From Grammothele lineata (taxonomy: Eukaryota > Basidiomycota > Agaricomycetes > Polyporales > Polyporaceae), in contig NDFF03000072.1 of assembly GCA_002150815.3 (NCBI GenBank), forward strand, positions 1 to 64,000: 64,000 nt of DNA, written 5' to 3'. Each line of letters begins with the position of its first letter. The stretch's first letter is position 1. The notes beneath the pieces are model-generated. The model did no database searches. It worked only from the letters and a program-made list of their open reading frames with translations, and was not told the DNA's origin. Shown one piece after another: positions 12,287 to 22,571 of the stretch. A program made the translations under genes and the position numbers.

Positions 12287-14119
12287 TCAAGGATGCATGC
12301 TCTCGCTCCTCGCCCTGCCCATGCTCGTCGACGCACCCGCCATGCTTCCCATACGCCTCCGCATCTGTGCCGGTGGCAACGGCTCGTCGAACCGCTTCGC
12401 CTCGTAGCTCCATGTTGCGTAGTACCGCGCGTCGGGGAGCGGGCGCGCGGGCGCCGCATCCTTCTCCTTCTCCTTCCCGTTCGGCATCCCGTCCTTGCCG
12501 CCCGCGTTTGTCGCCGGCGTCGCCGCAGGCACTGGCGAAAAGCTCGCATTCCACGGCGCATTCACCCCCGGCCCGTAAGTCAGCTTCTGCGTGCCCCGCT
12601 GCAGCACCGGAGGGTGGTTGATTCGCACCGTGCGCGCGTATACAGCACCCTGCGAAGCACATCAGACATCGGGATGTGCGCTCCTACAAAACTTCTTATG
12701 AACAGATTGAGACGTACGGAGAGCACATGCCGCGCCAGCTGCGGGATCCGCGAGTCCTGCCTTACAATCGACGGCACTATCCTCTCCGCGACAGCGATAG
12801 TCCTCGGTGGTGCAGACGGTAGCGGCCTCTTCTCCTCATCCTTCCCACTCGTACTCCCGTCTGGGGTGCCCGCGCCGCTCCCCGGCCCCTTGACGATCGG
12901 GATCGCATAGCTGGGCGTTATTGTCGACACCCTGGGGAGATTTGGCGCTGTGCCGCCGTACAACGTTGCTGGAGCGTCCCATCGACTGTTCTTCTCCGTA
13001 TGCTGTATCAGAGCGAGAGCAACGCGGTACCGCGCTGGGTTGACCGCCGTGACCCGCGAAGACGGCGGGTTGGTCAGGAGATGGTGATACGCTGCGAGCA
13101 GAGCTGGCTGCGTCTGTAAAATGGGTGCTTGGGTATTGGACGTGTCGTCCATGGGAGGTCGTGCGGGCAGATGCCACGCTGGCACATTCGCCAGTGACGA
13201 CTGGTCATAAGGGACAATGGTGTGGTAGTCCGCAGACGAAGACGTAGTAGAGACTTGCGCTTGTAGTGGCGGAGTGGTAGGCCTTTCCTGTTTGACAGGA
13301 ATGCCTGGTAAAGCGAGAGGATCGCCAGGAGCCGTAGGATGAGGACTGGCAGCCCGTAGCGGCTCTTGTTCTGCGGGGAACGGAGGCAGGAAGTCGGGCA
13401 CATGTTCTGGCGGACTCCAGGCTGCTGTTCGAGCCCGTTTTCGTGGAGGGGGAGAGGACGGATTGGAGACTGGGGAGAGAGGAAGGGGCGGTGTTGGAGG
13501 ACGACGAACCGCGGGGTCTTTGAGCGGAGTGAGTATGTGCTCGTCCATGGAGACATCCTCGCCCTCTGCATCAAGAGAATCGACCATCATTTCGTCGACC
13601 TTTACCGTCTCGTCAACGACGGCGTCTAGCTCGTCTTCCTCGCTCTCCTCCTCTTCTTCCGGGACGAAGTCTTCGGGGACGGGACCCCACTCGAGGGGAA
13701 TGAGATCGTCATCGTCGTGTGAGAGCCCAATGGCAAGTTGGGCTGACAACACGGATATAAGGGCACGCGGCAGAGACGATGAGGGGATATGTACCTTTGA
13801 AGTCGGTCAGATCCTCTACGCGCTTGGCGGAGGAGACGGAGTAGCGGGCCATGTCGCGAGACTCGGTGGTACAATAGTCCTTGAGCTCGTCCACACTAGT
13901 ACCTAGCTCACCAAACGCCTGCACGGCATCCTGTGCGGCTATGCTCCTCCTTCCGGCGTGTTCTGCATACTTGGCGACGGAGGTGGAGAGGGTAGTGAGG
14001 TAGCGGGAGAGGAGATCCGCGAGAAGGAGGTTTGCTTGTGTTGACGAGCGAGAGAAACCGTGGGCATGAAGGGTCTTGACGGTGACGGATTCCAAAACCT
14101 TCTTGGCGGCCGTGTCCAT
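12287..14119 (-). CDS. TAF8: Histone-fold (bromodomain-associated) TFIID subunit, Taf8-like
   Basis: Probable TFIID subunit acting in RNA polymerase II pre-initiation. Residues 1 to about 90 form a Bromo_TP histone fold (MDTAAKKVLESVTVKTLHAH, then GRRSIAAQDAVQAFGELG and VDELKDYC). An acidic stretch (VPEEEEESEEDELD) follows, and then a Taf8-type C-terminal motif, PPEHVPDFLPPFPAEQEP. The rest is Pro/Ser-rich. Three exons: 13795-14119, 12718-13742 and a last exon ending at 12287. Both joins keep frame (DFKAQLAIG and HVLSGAVYARTVR). TAF3 and Spt7 share the histone-fold type; the VPxFLPPFP motif favours Taf8. Divergent from the cytidylyltransferase gene. Confidence 0.78.
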
Positions 14120-14736
14120 GGAAAGGTAGAGAGCAGACGCGATGAGACGCGAGCAGATGCAGCAAGTGCGAGGATGGGAGAGCCGAAGCGGAGAGCGCGA
14201 CTCAACGCTGGACCACACCGAAGCTGGCGGCGGTGGCGGAGGGCCGGCGCGTGTTCGGGCTCCGCTCGAAAAGGAGCGTGCACGGGGAGGGGAGTTTGTG
14301 TCGGAGATCGAAACGGCTATGATATCATAACGAAGGGCAATGGAGCGCTTGACTCCGCCGGACCGCTGCGTATGGAGAGCGCGATGGACAGGGACGATGG
14401 CAAGCGCAACAGAGGACGAACGCAGAGGACATGCGACTCGCACCGCGCACGCACAAGCGGTGGATAGGGCGGCGATGGGCGAGAAGGCGGAAGACGAGAA
14501 TATGGAGATGGTGGGAGGAGGAACGTTCGTGCGAGAAAAATTGAGGGCAGCCCTGTGGCCGAGGGCTGATCGTGCTCGATGGCCAACGCCTCCCGCCGGT
14601 CTCGGTTTAGCCTCCGCATGACCTCCGGAGGTCTCTCCCGCTCCGTCCAGTAGCACCATCGCTCTCCATCTCACTCTCCTCCGACCACGACACACTCGTC
14701 TGCCTGCACGCGCTCGCCGACACCCACCTCCAAACC
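14120..14736. promoter_or_regulatory. Divergent promoter, TAF8 / PCT1
   Basis: 617 bases between start codons, with purine-rich sequence near TAF8 and pyrimidine-rich sequence near PCT1. No recognised element. Confidence 0.5.
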
Positions 14737-16361
14737 ATGGAGTCTTCAGCCGCTACTGCCGCGTCTTCTCCCTCCGTTACGCCCGCTACCACCACCCCCG
14801 CGACCGCGGCAGGTGCGCCCCGCAAAGTCCTCCACTCCAAGAGGTCCTTTGGCACAAAGCACTCGCTCGCCCACTCTAGGCCTGTCCTCGACTCGCCCGC
14901 CTACGACGCCTCTGAGGAGGACAACGATCCCCTGACCGACGACGGCGCATCTGCCATCTCCGTGAATATCTCCGGTCCTGCACATTCTGGCCCTGCCCCT
15001 CGCGGCACCCGCTTCGCCCCTCGCGGTCTGACCAGCATTGCACGCCCGCGCCACGCACTCGCTGCAAACATCGTCTCTTCGGATGACGGCGGCATCGATT
15101 CGCCTACTTACGATGGCGACGTCGAGTCCATCATCACCACCCGCGGCCCCGGGCGCGACACCCCAGGCTTCTCTCGCTACGCGTCCTCCATCGCGTCCAC
15201 GCTCACCTCGCCCCTCCTCTCCTCCTCCGTCCTCCACGAGTCAGACGACCCAGAGACTACCGACGCGCCGCGCGACGCCCCCAGCAACGGCACCAGCCCA
15301 CCCCCCGCCCACCCTTCTGCCTCCACCTCCCTCGCGCCGACCGAGCCCGCGCCCGCCTCGGTCGCCGTGTCCGCCTTCAACCCCGCGGACCTCTCGCCCG
15401 CAGACATCCAAGCGTACGCGCTCGCGTGCATCGCGGGCACCGACCCGCTCGGGTCCGCCCGCCGCTACCGCATCAACGCGCCCCCGACGGGCCGCCCGAT
15501 CCGCATCTACGCCGACGGCGTGTACGACCTCTTCCACTTTGGCCACGCCCTGCAGCTCCGCCAGGCGAAGCTCGCGTTTCCAGCGCCGCTCGGCTCGCCC
15601 GAGCACGTTGTATCGGGCGTGCACTTGCTCGTGGGCGTTAACTCGGACGAGCAGTGCGAGGAGCACAAGAACATGACGATCATGCGACACGCAGAGAGGT
15701 CAGTACAGAGCGCGCGATAGTATGTCTCCTCGGATTCTGAGATCTCGGGACACAGATGCGAAGCAGTAAGACATTGTCGATGGGTGGACGAAGTAGTGCC
15801 GGATGCGCCTTGGGTGATCGATGCCGCTTTCATTGAAAAGGTGGGTGCCGCTCTTACCGGACCCTGGCGGTGCAGACTGTCCTAGTCCTGCGTTCTGCCG
15901 TCGCCTCGAATGATCGCGGAGGGTCGCCAATTTGTTTGGCCTGCTTTTCGAACCCCTGTTGACCTCTTGCTTTTCTAGGTGCGTCTCTCTTCGCTTGTTT
16001 CTTTCCAGCGCTAACACTCTTATAGCATCAAATCGATTACGTCGCGCACGACGAAGACCCGTATGTGTCCGTAGGGCACGACGACGTCTACGCGTTCGCC
16101 AAGAACTCAGGTCCGCATCACTCCGCTACGTCCTGAGCGCCCTACTAAGCCCTGCTCACCTATACAGGTAAATTCCTGCCTACGAGGCGCACGCCAGGCG
16201 TGTCGACTTCTGACCTGCTGGAACGGATTGTGAGCGCCTACCGCCTCCGCATCTTCGACAAAAAGCTGGCAAAGATGGGGCATGCGGAGCTGATGGCGGA
16301 GGGGAGCGATTATGACGATAGTAGGCCGCCGTCGGGCCGCGTTTCGCCCTCAAGGCGATGA
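14737..16361 (+). CDS. PCT1: Choline-phosphate cytidylyltransferase
   Basis: Rate-limiting enzyme of the CDP-choline pathway: CTP plus phosphocholine give CDP-choline for phosphatidylcholine synthesis at nuclear and ER membranes. The catalytic domain starts near residue 250 with [20 protein letters not shown], which holds the HxGH nucleotidyltransferase signature. It continues with [44 protein letters not shown] and [21 protein letters not shown]. The 240-residue N-terminal extension is disordered and Ser/Pro-rich. The protein stops soon after the catalytic domain (RVSPSRR), so the long amphipathic membrane-binding region of animal enzymes is short or absent. Intron 2 (15841-16025) is 185 nt and contains an internal TAG|GTGCGT junction. 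Confidence 0.93.
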
Positions 16362-17007
16362 CGCTGAGGCTGGGGAATCTGGGGACCGTGATGATAGGTC
16401 TTTGGCGCTTGTCGAGGGGTCGCATGAAAGACAATTAATGGGTATGGGTAACGCCTGCAGATGCTGTGCAGGATACATGCTAGCACAGAAGGGTATAGAC
16501 AGTATAACAATCAAAGGGGGACCGAAAGTACAGGAGGAAGCATACAACATCGCTGTGTACACGCACGTATCGTTATTTGTGCAATAAAACGAATAGATCG
16601 CGATGACGCCCACTGTGTGGCATGCAGCTGTGTTTATCTGAGCAGTGACTTTGCAAACGGAAACATATTGATATTATGCTTCGGAGGGGCGTAGCGCCTG
16701 TGTGTGAGAATGACGTCGGTGACGAAGATGCATCGCCACCTCTTCCACATATGAGTTAGACCACAGCCGCCGTGTGCCAGGGCCATTTTCTTCGAATTGG
16801 GTCTTCGACGCGCCAGCTAACGGGGTTAACCTACCTTCGAATCCGGACTTCCGTCTCTAAATATCGCGTGTAGGACGACTTACAGCTGTTCACTCCTAGG
16901 AACTTCTACCAAAGGGAAACACTGCAGCCCAGAGTGGGCAAATTGTGATTCATCGAACTTCTTGACGAACGCCCACAACAGGCTTCTGGGATAAGACCGG
17001 GGACGCC
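16362..17007. other. PCT1 3' end and HMCES promoter
   Basis: Tandem plus-strand genes. A weak tRNA B-box-like TTCGAATCC near 16836 has no matching A box or acceptor stem. No gene is seen. Confidence 0.5.
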
Positions 17008-18558
17008 ATGTGCGGAAGGTATGCGCTGGGAGCCTCGGTAAGATGGCGTTTCTGACATCATCCGCCGTGACGGACCCCATGCTGACTGACATGTCCGGTG
17101 TCGACGACTGCGTTCTATTCCTTGTGACTGACCTTGGTTGGACTTGCAGCACGAGGACATCGAAGCCATGCACGGCTACAACGTCCAGGTGGGCGAGTGG
17201 GCTGGCAGAGACCAATTTGCGCCAAGGTACGTCGCAGATCTTTGGAGGAAGGCGAGCTTCTGAGCGACTGTCCTTCGAAACAGATTTAACGTCGCACCAC
17301 GATCGCAAGCTCCCGTCATGCGCCGCCGCGAGGGCGGTGGCGAGGGATCCGGAGCCCACCCTCGACCTGGCCCGTCGAACGAAGCGGAGGGCGAGGCCAT
17401 AGAAGCCCTGGAGTCCTCCGCGGACTGCGGGGAGGACAAGATGAGGGTGACGATGCAGACGATGCGATGGGGGCTGGTGCCGCACTTCAACAAGCACGAG
17501 GATTCGCAGCTGAAGACGATCAACGCGCGCAGCGAAGCCCTGGTTGAGGAGGCGCGAGGGATCTGGGCGAGCATCAAGGGCAAGAAGCGCTGCGTCGTCC
17601 CGTGCCAAGGGTGAGTCTGCCATCTCCATCTGTGGCCGGAGCAAGCGTGCATGTTACTGAAACGGGACAGGTACTACGAGTGGCAGAAGAAGGGCAAGGA
17701 ACGGCTGCCGCACTTTACGAAGCGTGCGGACGGGAAGCTGATGCTGCTCGCCGGCCTGTGGGACTCGGTCGTGCTGGAGGGCACGACGGAGCGGCTGTGG
17801 ACGTTCACGATCGTGACGCGGGCAGCGAGCAAGGACATGAGCTGGCTGCACGACCGCCAGCCCGTCATCCTCCCCGACGAGCACACCGTCACGCTCTGGC
17901 TCGACACCTCGCCCGGCACGTGGACCGCCGCGCTCTCCGCGCTCTGTGAGCCTCCGCCGCTGGGCGCGCTGCCGCTCTCGTGGTCCGTTTCTATCCCTAC
18001 TCACCGCGGACAGACCATATCGCTGACCGAAGTTGGGGTGTGGCAGCTACCAAGTGCCCAAGGAAGTCGGCAAGGTCGGCACAGAGTCGCCCTCGTTCGT
18101 CGAGCCAATCGCCAACCGCAAGGACGGCATCCAGGCCATGTTCGCCCGCCAGGCCGCCCCGCACAAGCGCCCCGCCCCGTCTTCTCCTTCGCTCGACGTC
18201 AAATACTGTCCATCCAACGCCTCGTCGCCGCCAGCCAAGAAAAAGAAGACGGACGGAGACGGCGAATCCAGCGATTCCGACATCGAGCTTATCTCTCCGC
18301 CCGTATGTGTTCCATCCTCTTTTGGACTCCGTACCCCTGCTTACGCTCATGTCTCTACCCCTGCCAGCCATCTTCGCCCTCAAAGAAGACTGGTTCCGGC
18401 CAGCGCCGCGCGAAGGTGGTCATTTTCCTACTTCTTCATCTTTTCCTATATCTTATTTATCAACGCTTCCTCTTCCCTAGCGGTCCACTGCCAACAAGCA
18501 GAGCCCGTCCAAACCAGAGAAGTCCTCCAAAATCACGTCCTTCTTTGCAAAGAAATGA
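17008..18558 (+). CDS. SRAP/HMCES-type abasic-site DNA-protein crosslink protein
   Basis: HMCES/YedK proteins bind abasic sites in single-stranded DNA and shield them by crosslinking through Cys2. ATG 17008 is followed directly by TGC, giving MCGRYALGAS; that fixes the start, because Cys2 must become N-terminal. The catalytic set is complete: Cys2, Asn116 and Glu120 (INARSEA), and His205 (LHDRQPVIL; families usually have HDRMPVIL). Other markers are FNVAPRSQAPV, MRWGLVPHF, CQGYYEWQ and VGKVGTESPSFVEPI. An insertion of about 40 Gly/Glu-rich residues sits near position 50. The C-terminal tail is Lys/Ser-rich with an NLS-like PAKKKKTD, and the last residues KITSFFAKK form a degenerate PCNA-interacting peptide. 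At least six exons. Confidence 0.93.
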
Positions 18559-19046
18559 CGCATTCTCCCCATCTTCTCTCGACTTTGTTCGTTTCCCGTG
18601 CCTGTACAATATGCGCTGTAATCTGTATCCCCGCAGCTAATGTAGACTAAAAGGGCTCTCCAGTCTTAGTCTTCCTGTCACGCCATCTGTCTGCTTTCTG
18701 CGGCATTCATTCTCGGCCCCGTGAGGTCGTAAGCGTACATCAACACCAACACTAGCGCGAGATGAACAGTGAAAGAGACGTTCAGGCGATCGGAAACAGG
18801 AGTGGAGAGTACTGAGAGACAGAGACGGAGACGAGACAGAGAGAAAAAGAGACATGAGGATCACAAGACGCGGATGACGATCAAGAGTAGACGAGCAAAC
18901 GAAAAACTAATGTAGCGTCGACGAGGTGCGATGGCGAGAGGCGACAAGCGAATTCGAACAAACCGATCCAGACACGGTCGAACACGGTCCGTAATTGAAC
19001 AACGACGACCGACGAGTCAACGGCTGTGACATCGGGCAGAGTCCGC
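18559..19046. other. Spacer between convergent HMCES and DEF1 genes
   Basis: Purine-rich GAGA-like stretch around 18780-18860 on the + strand. No gene is seen. Confidence 0.5.
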
Positions 19047-22000
19047 TCACTGCCAGTACCCCTGCTGCTGGCGGGGCTGGTACGAGTAGAACCCGCTGCC
19101 GTCAGAGCCGCCCTGAGGCCCGTACCCGAGGTGTCCCTGCGGGCCCTGGCCCTGCGGCTGCTGGCCTTGCTGGCCTTGCGGCCCCGCGCCCTGGCTCCCG
19201 CCGAACCGCTGCGTGTAGAACCCACCCTGCCCGGGCTGCTGCACCCCGCCCCGACCCTGCGGGCCCTGGCCCACGCCGCCCTGGCCAACACCCACACCCC
19301 CAACGGCGTCCTTCACGACGTTGCCCCCGTACGGCTTGTACGCGTTCTCGGGCGACCCGCCCGCCGCGCGCGGCGCCGCGTCCGGCAGCCGCCCCATGAA
19401 GCCCTGCATGCCCTGGCCCGCGCCGCTCGACCCGTACAGGCTCTGGTGCCCGTGCTTGCCGTACGCCTCCGCGCCCGGCCCGCCCTGCAGCCCCGCGCCG
19501 ACGCCCTGCCCGTGCGCGCCGTGGTGCGCCTGGTGCTGGTACGCCCCCGCGCCCCCGCCGACGAGCGGGTCCTCGTACGCGCTCGAGTGCGGCTGGTTGC
19601 CGTACAGGCTCTGTCCGTATGGGCTCTGCGGCTGCACCTGCGGCACGCTGCTCGGGCCCTTGCCCCCGGCGGGACTGGGGCCTGCGCTCCCGGGCCCGGG
19701 CGGGCCCTGGAACACCGCCGTCGGGTACTTGACGAACGGCTGCGGGACGGTGTAGCCCGAGTTGTACGGCGAGCCGTAGTACGGGCTTTGCTGGTACGGC
19801 GGGTAGTAGTACGGGAGCGGCGGCGGGTAACCTTGCTGCGGGCCTTGGTTCGCCGAGGGCTGACCCTGGCTGGACCCCTGCGACGACGCTGGGTGCTGCT
19901 GCGACGACTGGGCGGTAGCGGGTGTAAGCCCCGGCGCGCCGTGAGGTTGCTGGCTACCGGGGAGACCCTTGATGTCGTCATGGCCTAGCACGCTGCGGTT
20001 GCCGAACCCGGTCGGGCCAGAGTAGCTGTCGTAGAAGTTCCTCTGGTTGTCGCCGTAGCCATACTCAGCACCGCCAAAGTTGCCGAGGTGTGAGCCCTGG
20101 CCTTGGTGCTGCCCAAGTTGCTGCCCGAACGCGCCGTAGGGACTCTCCTGGCTCTGGCCGACCGGAGGCGTAGGCGCGTGGAAGTACGGCGCCTCGGGCT
20201 GACGGAAGTACGAAGACTGAGCAGGCTGCTGCTGCTGCTGCTGCTGCTGCGATGGCGCGGAGTGCTGCTGCTGTTGCTGCTGCTGCTGAGACTGCACCTG
20301 ATCGAGGTGGGTCGGCAGTCCGTGCTGGCCGAACGGCGAATGGTGCACCTGGCTTTGCGGCTGAGTTTGGTGGCTCGCAAGCGATGGCTGCGACTGTTGA
20401 GAGTATGGCGAGATCGCGGAAGTGGTGGCAGACGAGGGAAGAGTCGTCTGAGTGGTGAGAGAGGGAGTAGAAAGAGACGAAGGCAGGCTTGCTTGGGAAG
20501 CCTGGGAAGGGGTTGGGACATGAGGAGGTTGTTGAGGCGGTTGAGCTGGCTGAGGGGCGGGTTGGGAAATCGACGACTGGAAAAGAGGCGCCGAGGTGAG
20601 AGGAGTCTGTGAGGGAGGAGAGACGGCGGGCGCGGCAGGCTCTTGGGGCTGCACGACGGCAACAGGAGCAGGGGCGGGTTCGGGGACGGAAGGTTGCGGC
20701 GGCTTCTGTTCGACAGGAGCAGGCTCGTGTCTGCCAGTCGCATTCAGTGACTACGCAGATATAGTCAGAAAAACACTACTCACGGAGGTGCATCGAAGTC
20801 ATCGCCACCGAGGCTCAGACTGCCAAACTGCATGCCGACCTTCTCGAGACCGGAACCAAAGCTCGCAGGAAGCACGACAGGCTGGTCGGTCGTCTTGAAC
20901 TTGGGCGCGCGATGCGAGATGGGCGTAGGCCTACTGGAGGCGGAAGGAGTGAGGGGCTTGGGAGGGAGAGCGGCGGGCGACTCCGGCGCTATTTGCTGGA
21001 CAACGCCAGGAGGAACCGCAGGGACTGCAGGTTCCGCTACGGGCTCCTCGATGGGCGCGGGCTCAGGCTGGGGAACGGGTTGCTCCTCAGGAGCAGGAAC
21101 AGGTTCCGGCTGTGGCGGACGGGTGTCGTCATCCCATGTTGGAGCCTGAACGGTAGTGGGTTCTTCCCAGCCGGTAGAAGTTGTGGGAGGCTCGACAACC
21201 TCCGCAGGAGGCGCAGGCTCTGGCTGTTGGGCGGGTGCAGGGGGAGGAGTAGGGACAGACACGGGTGCAGGCTGGGGGGCGGGGGCGGGAGGAGGCGCAG
21301 GCTTCTCTTGCGGCTTTCTGCGTCGTCGGTTAGACGGTGCGAGAGACGAAAGGAGAGGAGGGCTTACCGCGCAATCTGAGCCCAGGATAACTTCGACGTC
21401 GCCGGAGTGCTAGCAATCTTCGCCGGAACGGGGGAAGATGCGTGCGCGACAGGAGGAACGGCGGGGGCGCTCGGCGCCGCAGAGACGGCGTGCGGGGTAT
21501 TACCGTTCAACGCTGCCGTATCACCTCCCCAAGTGGTGGGAGTGCTAGAGGCCCAAGCGTTCGCATCGCTGTCGGCGTCTGCAGCTTCGCCATTGACAGG
21601 AGCAGGGGAAATCGCGTCGGGAACGGGAGCGTCCTTGGGAGCCTGGCCTCCGAGGGAAGGTTTGGCACGGTGACCGTTAACCTCGTGGTGACCCCCTCGG
21701 GCAGAAGCGCCGCGTGCAGCGCCGCCGCGAGGCCCACCTCTGGCAGCACGACCGCCTCTGCCGCCACGGAAGTCACCACGATCCCTGCCAGCAAACGAAT
21801 CCTTGGAGACAGTCGCGGTAGTGGGCTTTTTGTCCTTCTTGCGGGTGACCGAGCCCCATTGCTCCGCATGGCCTGCATGGCATGGGCAAGAGAACACGAC
21901 AAGGAGAGAAGAGGGGACGTACCCTCAATAATCCGGGTTGAAGCAAGCTGCACGTCTCCGGTGACCTCGATCAGTAGCGAGTGGAGATCTGCGATGGGCT

Positions 22001-22153
22001 GTGAGGACGAGCGGGAGATGGGATTTGGGGTGACGCACCGTCGTATGACCATGCTGGAAAGGCTTCCTGGAGCTGCTTTGCTTGGGAACGGTATTTGTCT
22101 GGGGAGGAGTCGGGCTGGGTTTGGGACTTGCGGAAGTTTGAGGACTTGTACAT
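19047..22153 (-). CDS. DEF1: RNA polymerase II degradation factor Def1-like (CUE domain, poly-Q)
   Basis: Def1 promotes ubiquitylation and removal of stalled RNA polymerase II. The N-terminal CUE-type ubiquitin-binding domain is seen at residues 20-60: KYRSQAKQLQEAFPAWSYDD, LHSLLIEVTGDVQLASTRII and then EGHAEQWGSV. It is followed by TRKKDKK, an RGG-rich stretch, SKLSWAQIAR, Pro/Glu-rich sequence and a long Gln/Tyr/Gly/Pro-rich tail with two runs of eight Gln. This layout matches fungal Def1; animal UBAP2/Lingerer proteins have a similar UBA-RGG start. Start ATG 22153; the first intron must end at CATCGCAG so that WSYDDLHSLL is continuous. The last junction near 20720-20785 joins FDAPP to HEPAPVEQ. 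The low-complexity tail suggests a prion-like domain. Confidence 0.87.
20225..20289. repeat. Interrupted (CTG)n microsatellite coding for poly-Gln in Def1
   Basis: Two runs of CTG on the + strand (CAG on the coding strand), split by codons for His-Ser-Ala-Pro-Ser. Each run codes for eight Gln. Length variation between strains is likely because the runs are nearly pure. Confidence 0.9.
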
Positions 22154-22571
22154 GGTGGGCGAAGCAGAGCAGACAACGACGGATCGCGTTTTTTTCTGCA
22201 GAGACGAGACGAGGACGCGGTCAGGGAGTGTGGGCGTCTCCGCGCTGTCCCCGCTGTCTTTTCTTGGCCGGTTATTTTCGCCTGCCTGACAACCCCAGAC
22301 AAGACTCTGACAAGACCCGGTAAGTGCGGGCGCCTGCGACAAGTGCGAGGGATAACCCCAATAAGGAGAGATAAGTGGGGACAAGCATTCCTCGGTCGCG
22401 TCCGCATCACCGCTCGCCCACTCGCCAGACCGCCCGGTGGACGAAGCTGGACTGCCCAGTCTCTCCTCGTCCTCGTCCTCCAGTCCCCGCCTCGCCGCTC
22501 TCTGGCGCCGTGTGCACCCTCGCTCTCACCGCCCGCCCTTCCGCACCCGCCGTCTCGCACGGTCCCCACGC
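22154..22571. promoter_or_regulatory. Divergent promoter, DEF1 / dual-specificity phosphatase
   Basis: 418 bases between start codons. The last 130 bases before the phosphatase ATG are CT-rich. The open frame that continues upstream of ATG 22572 has no conserved sequence. Confidence 0.5.

Noticed and set aside
16836..16846. tRNA-like T-loop sequence TTCGAATCC
   Set aside because: No A box, acceptor stem or anticodon arm can be drawn around it; the same holds for the match near 30454.
19026..19988. 320-codon Ala/Arg/Leu-rich plus-strand open frame
   Set aside because: Antisense of the DEF1 3' end; no motif and GC-driven.
20103..20612. 169-codon Leu/Arg-rich plus-strand open frame
   Set aside because: Antisense shadow of the Gln-rich DEF1 tail.
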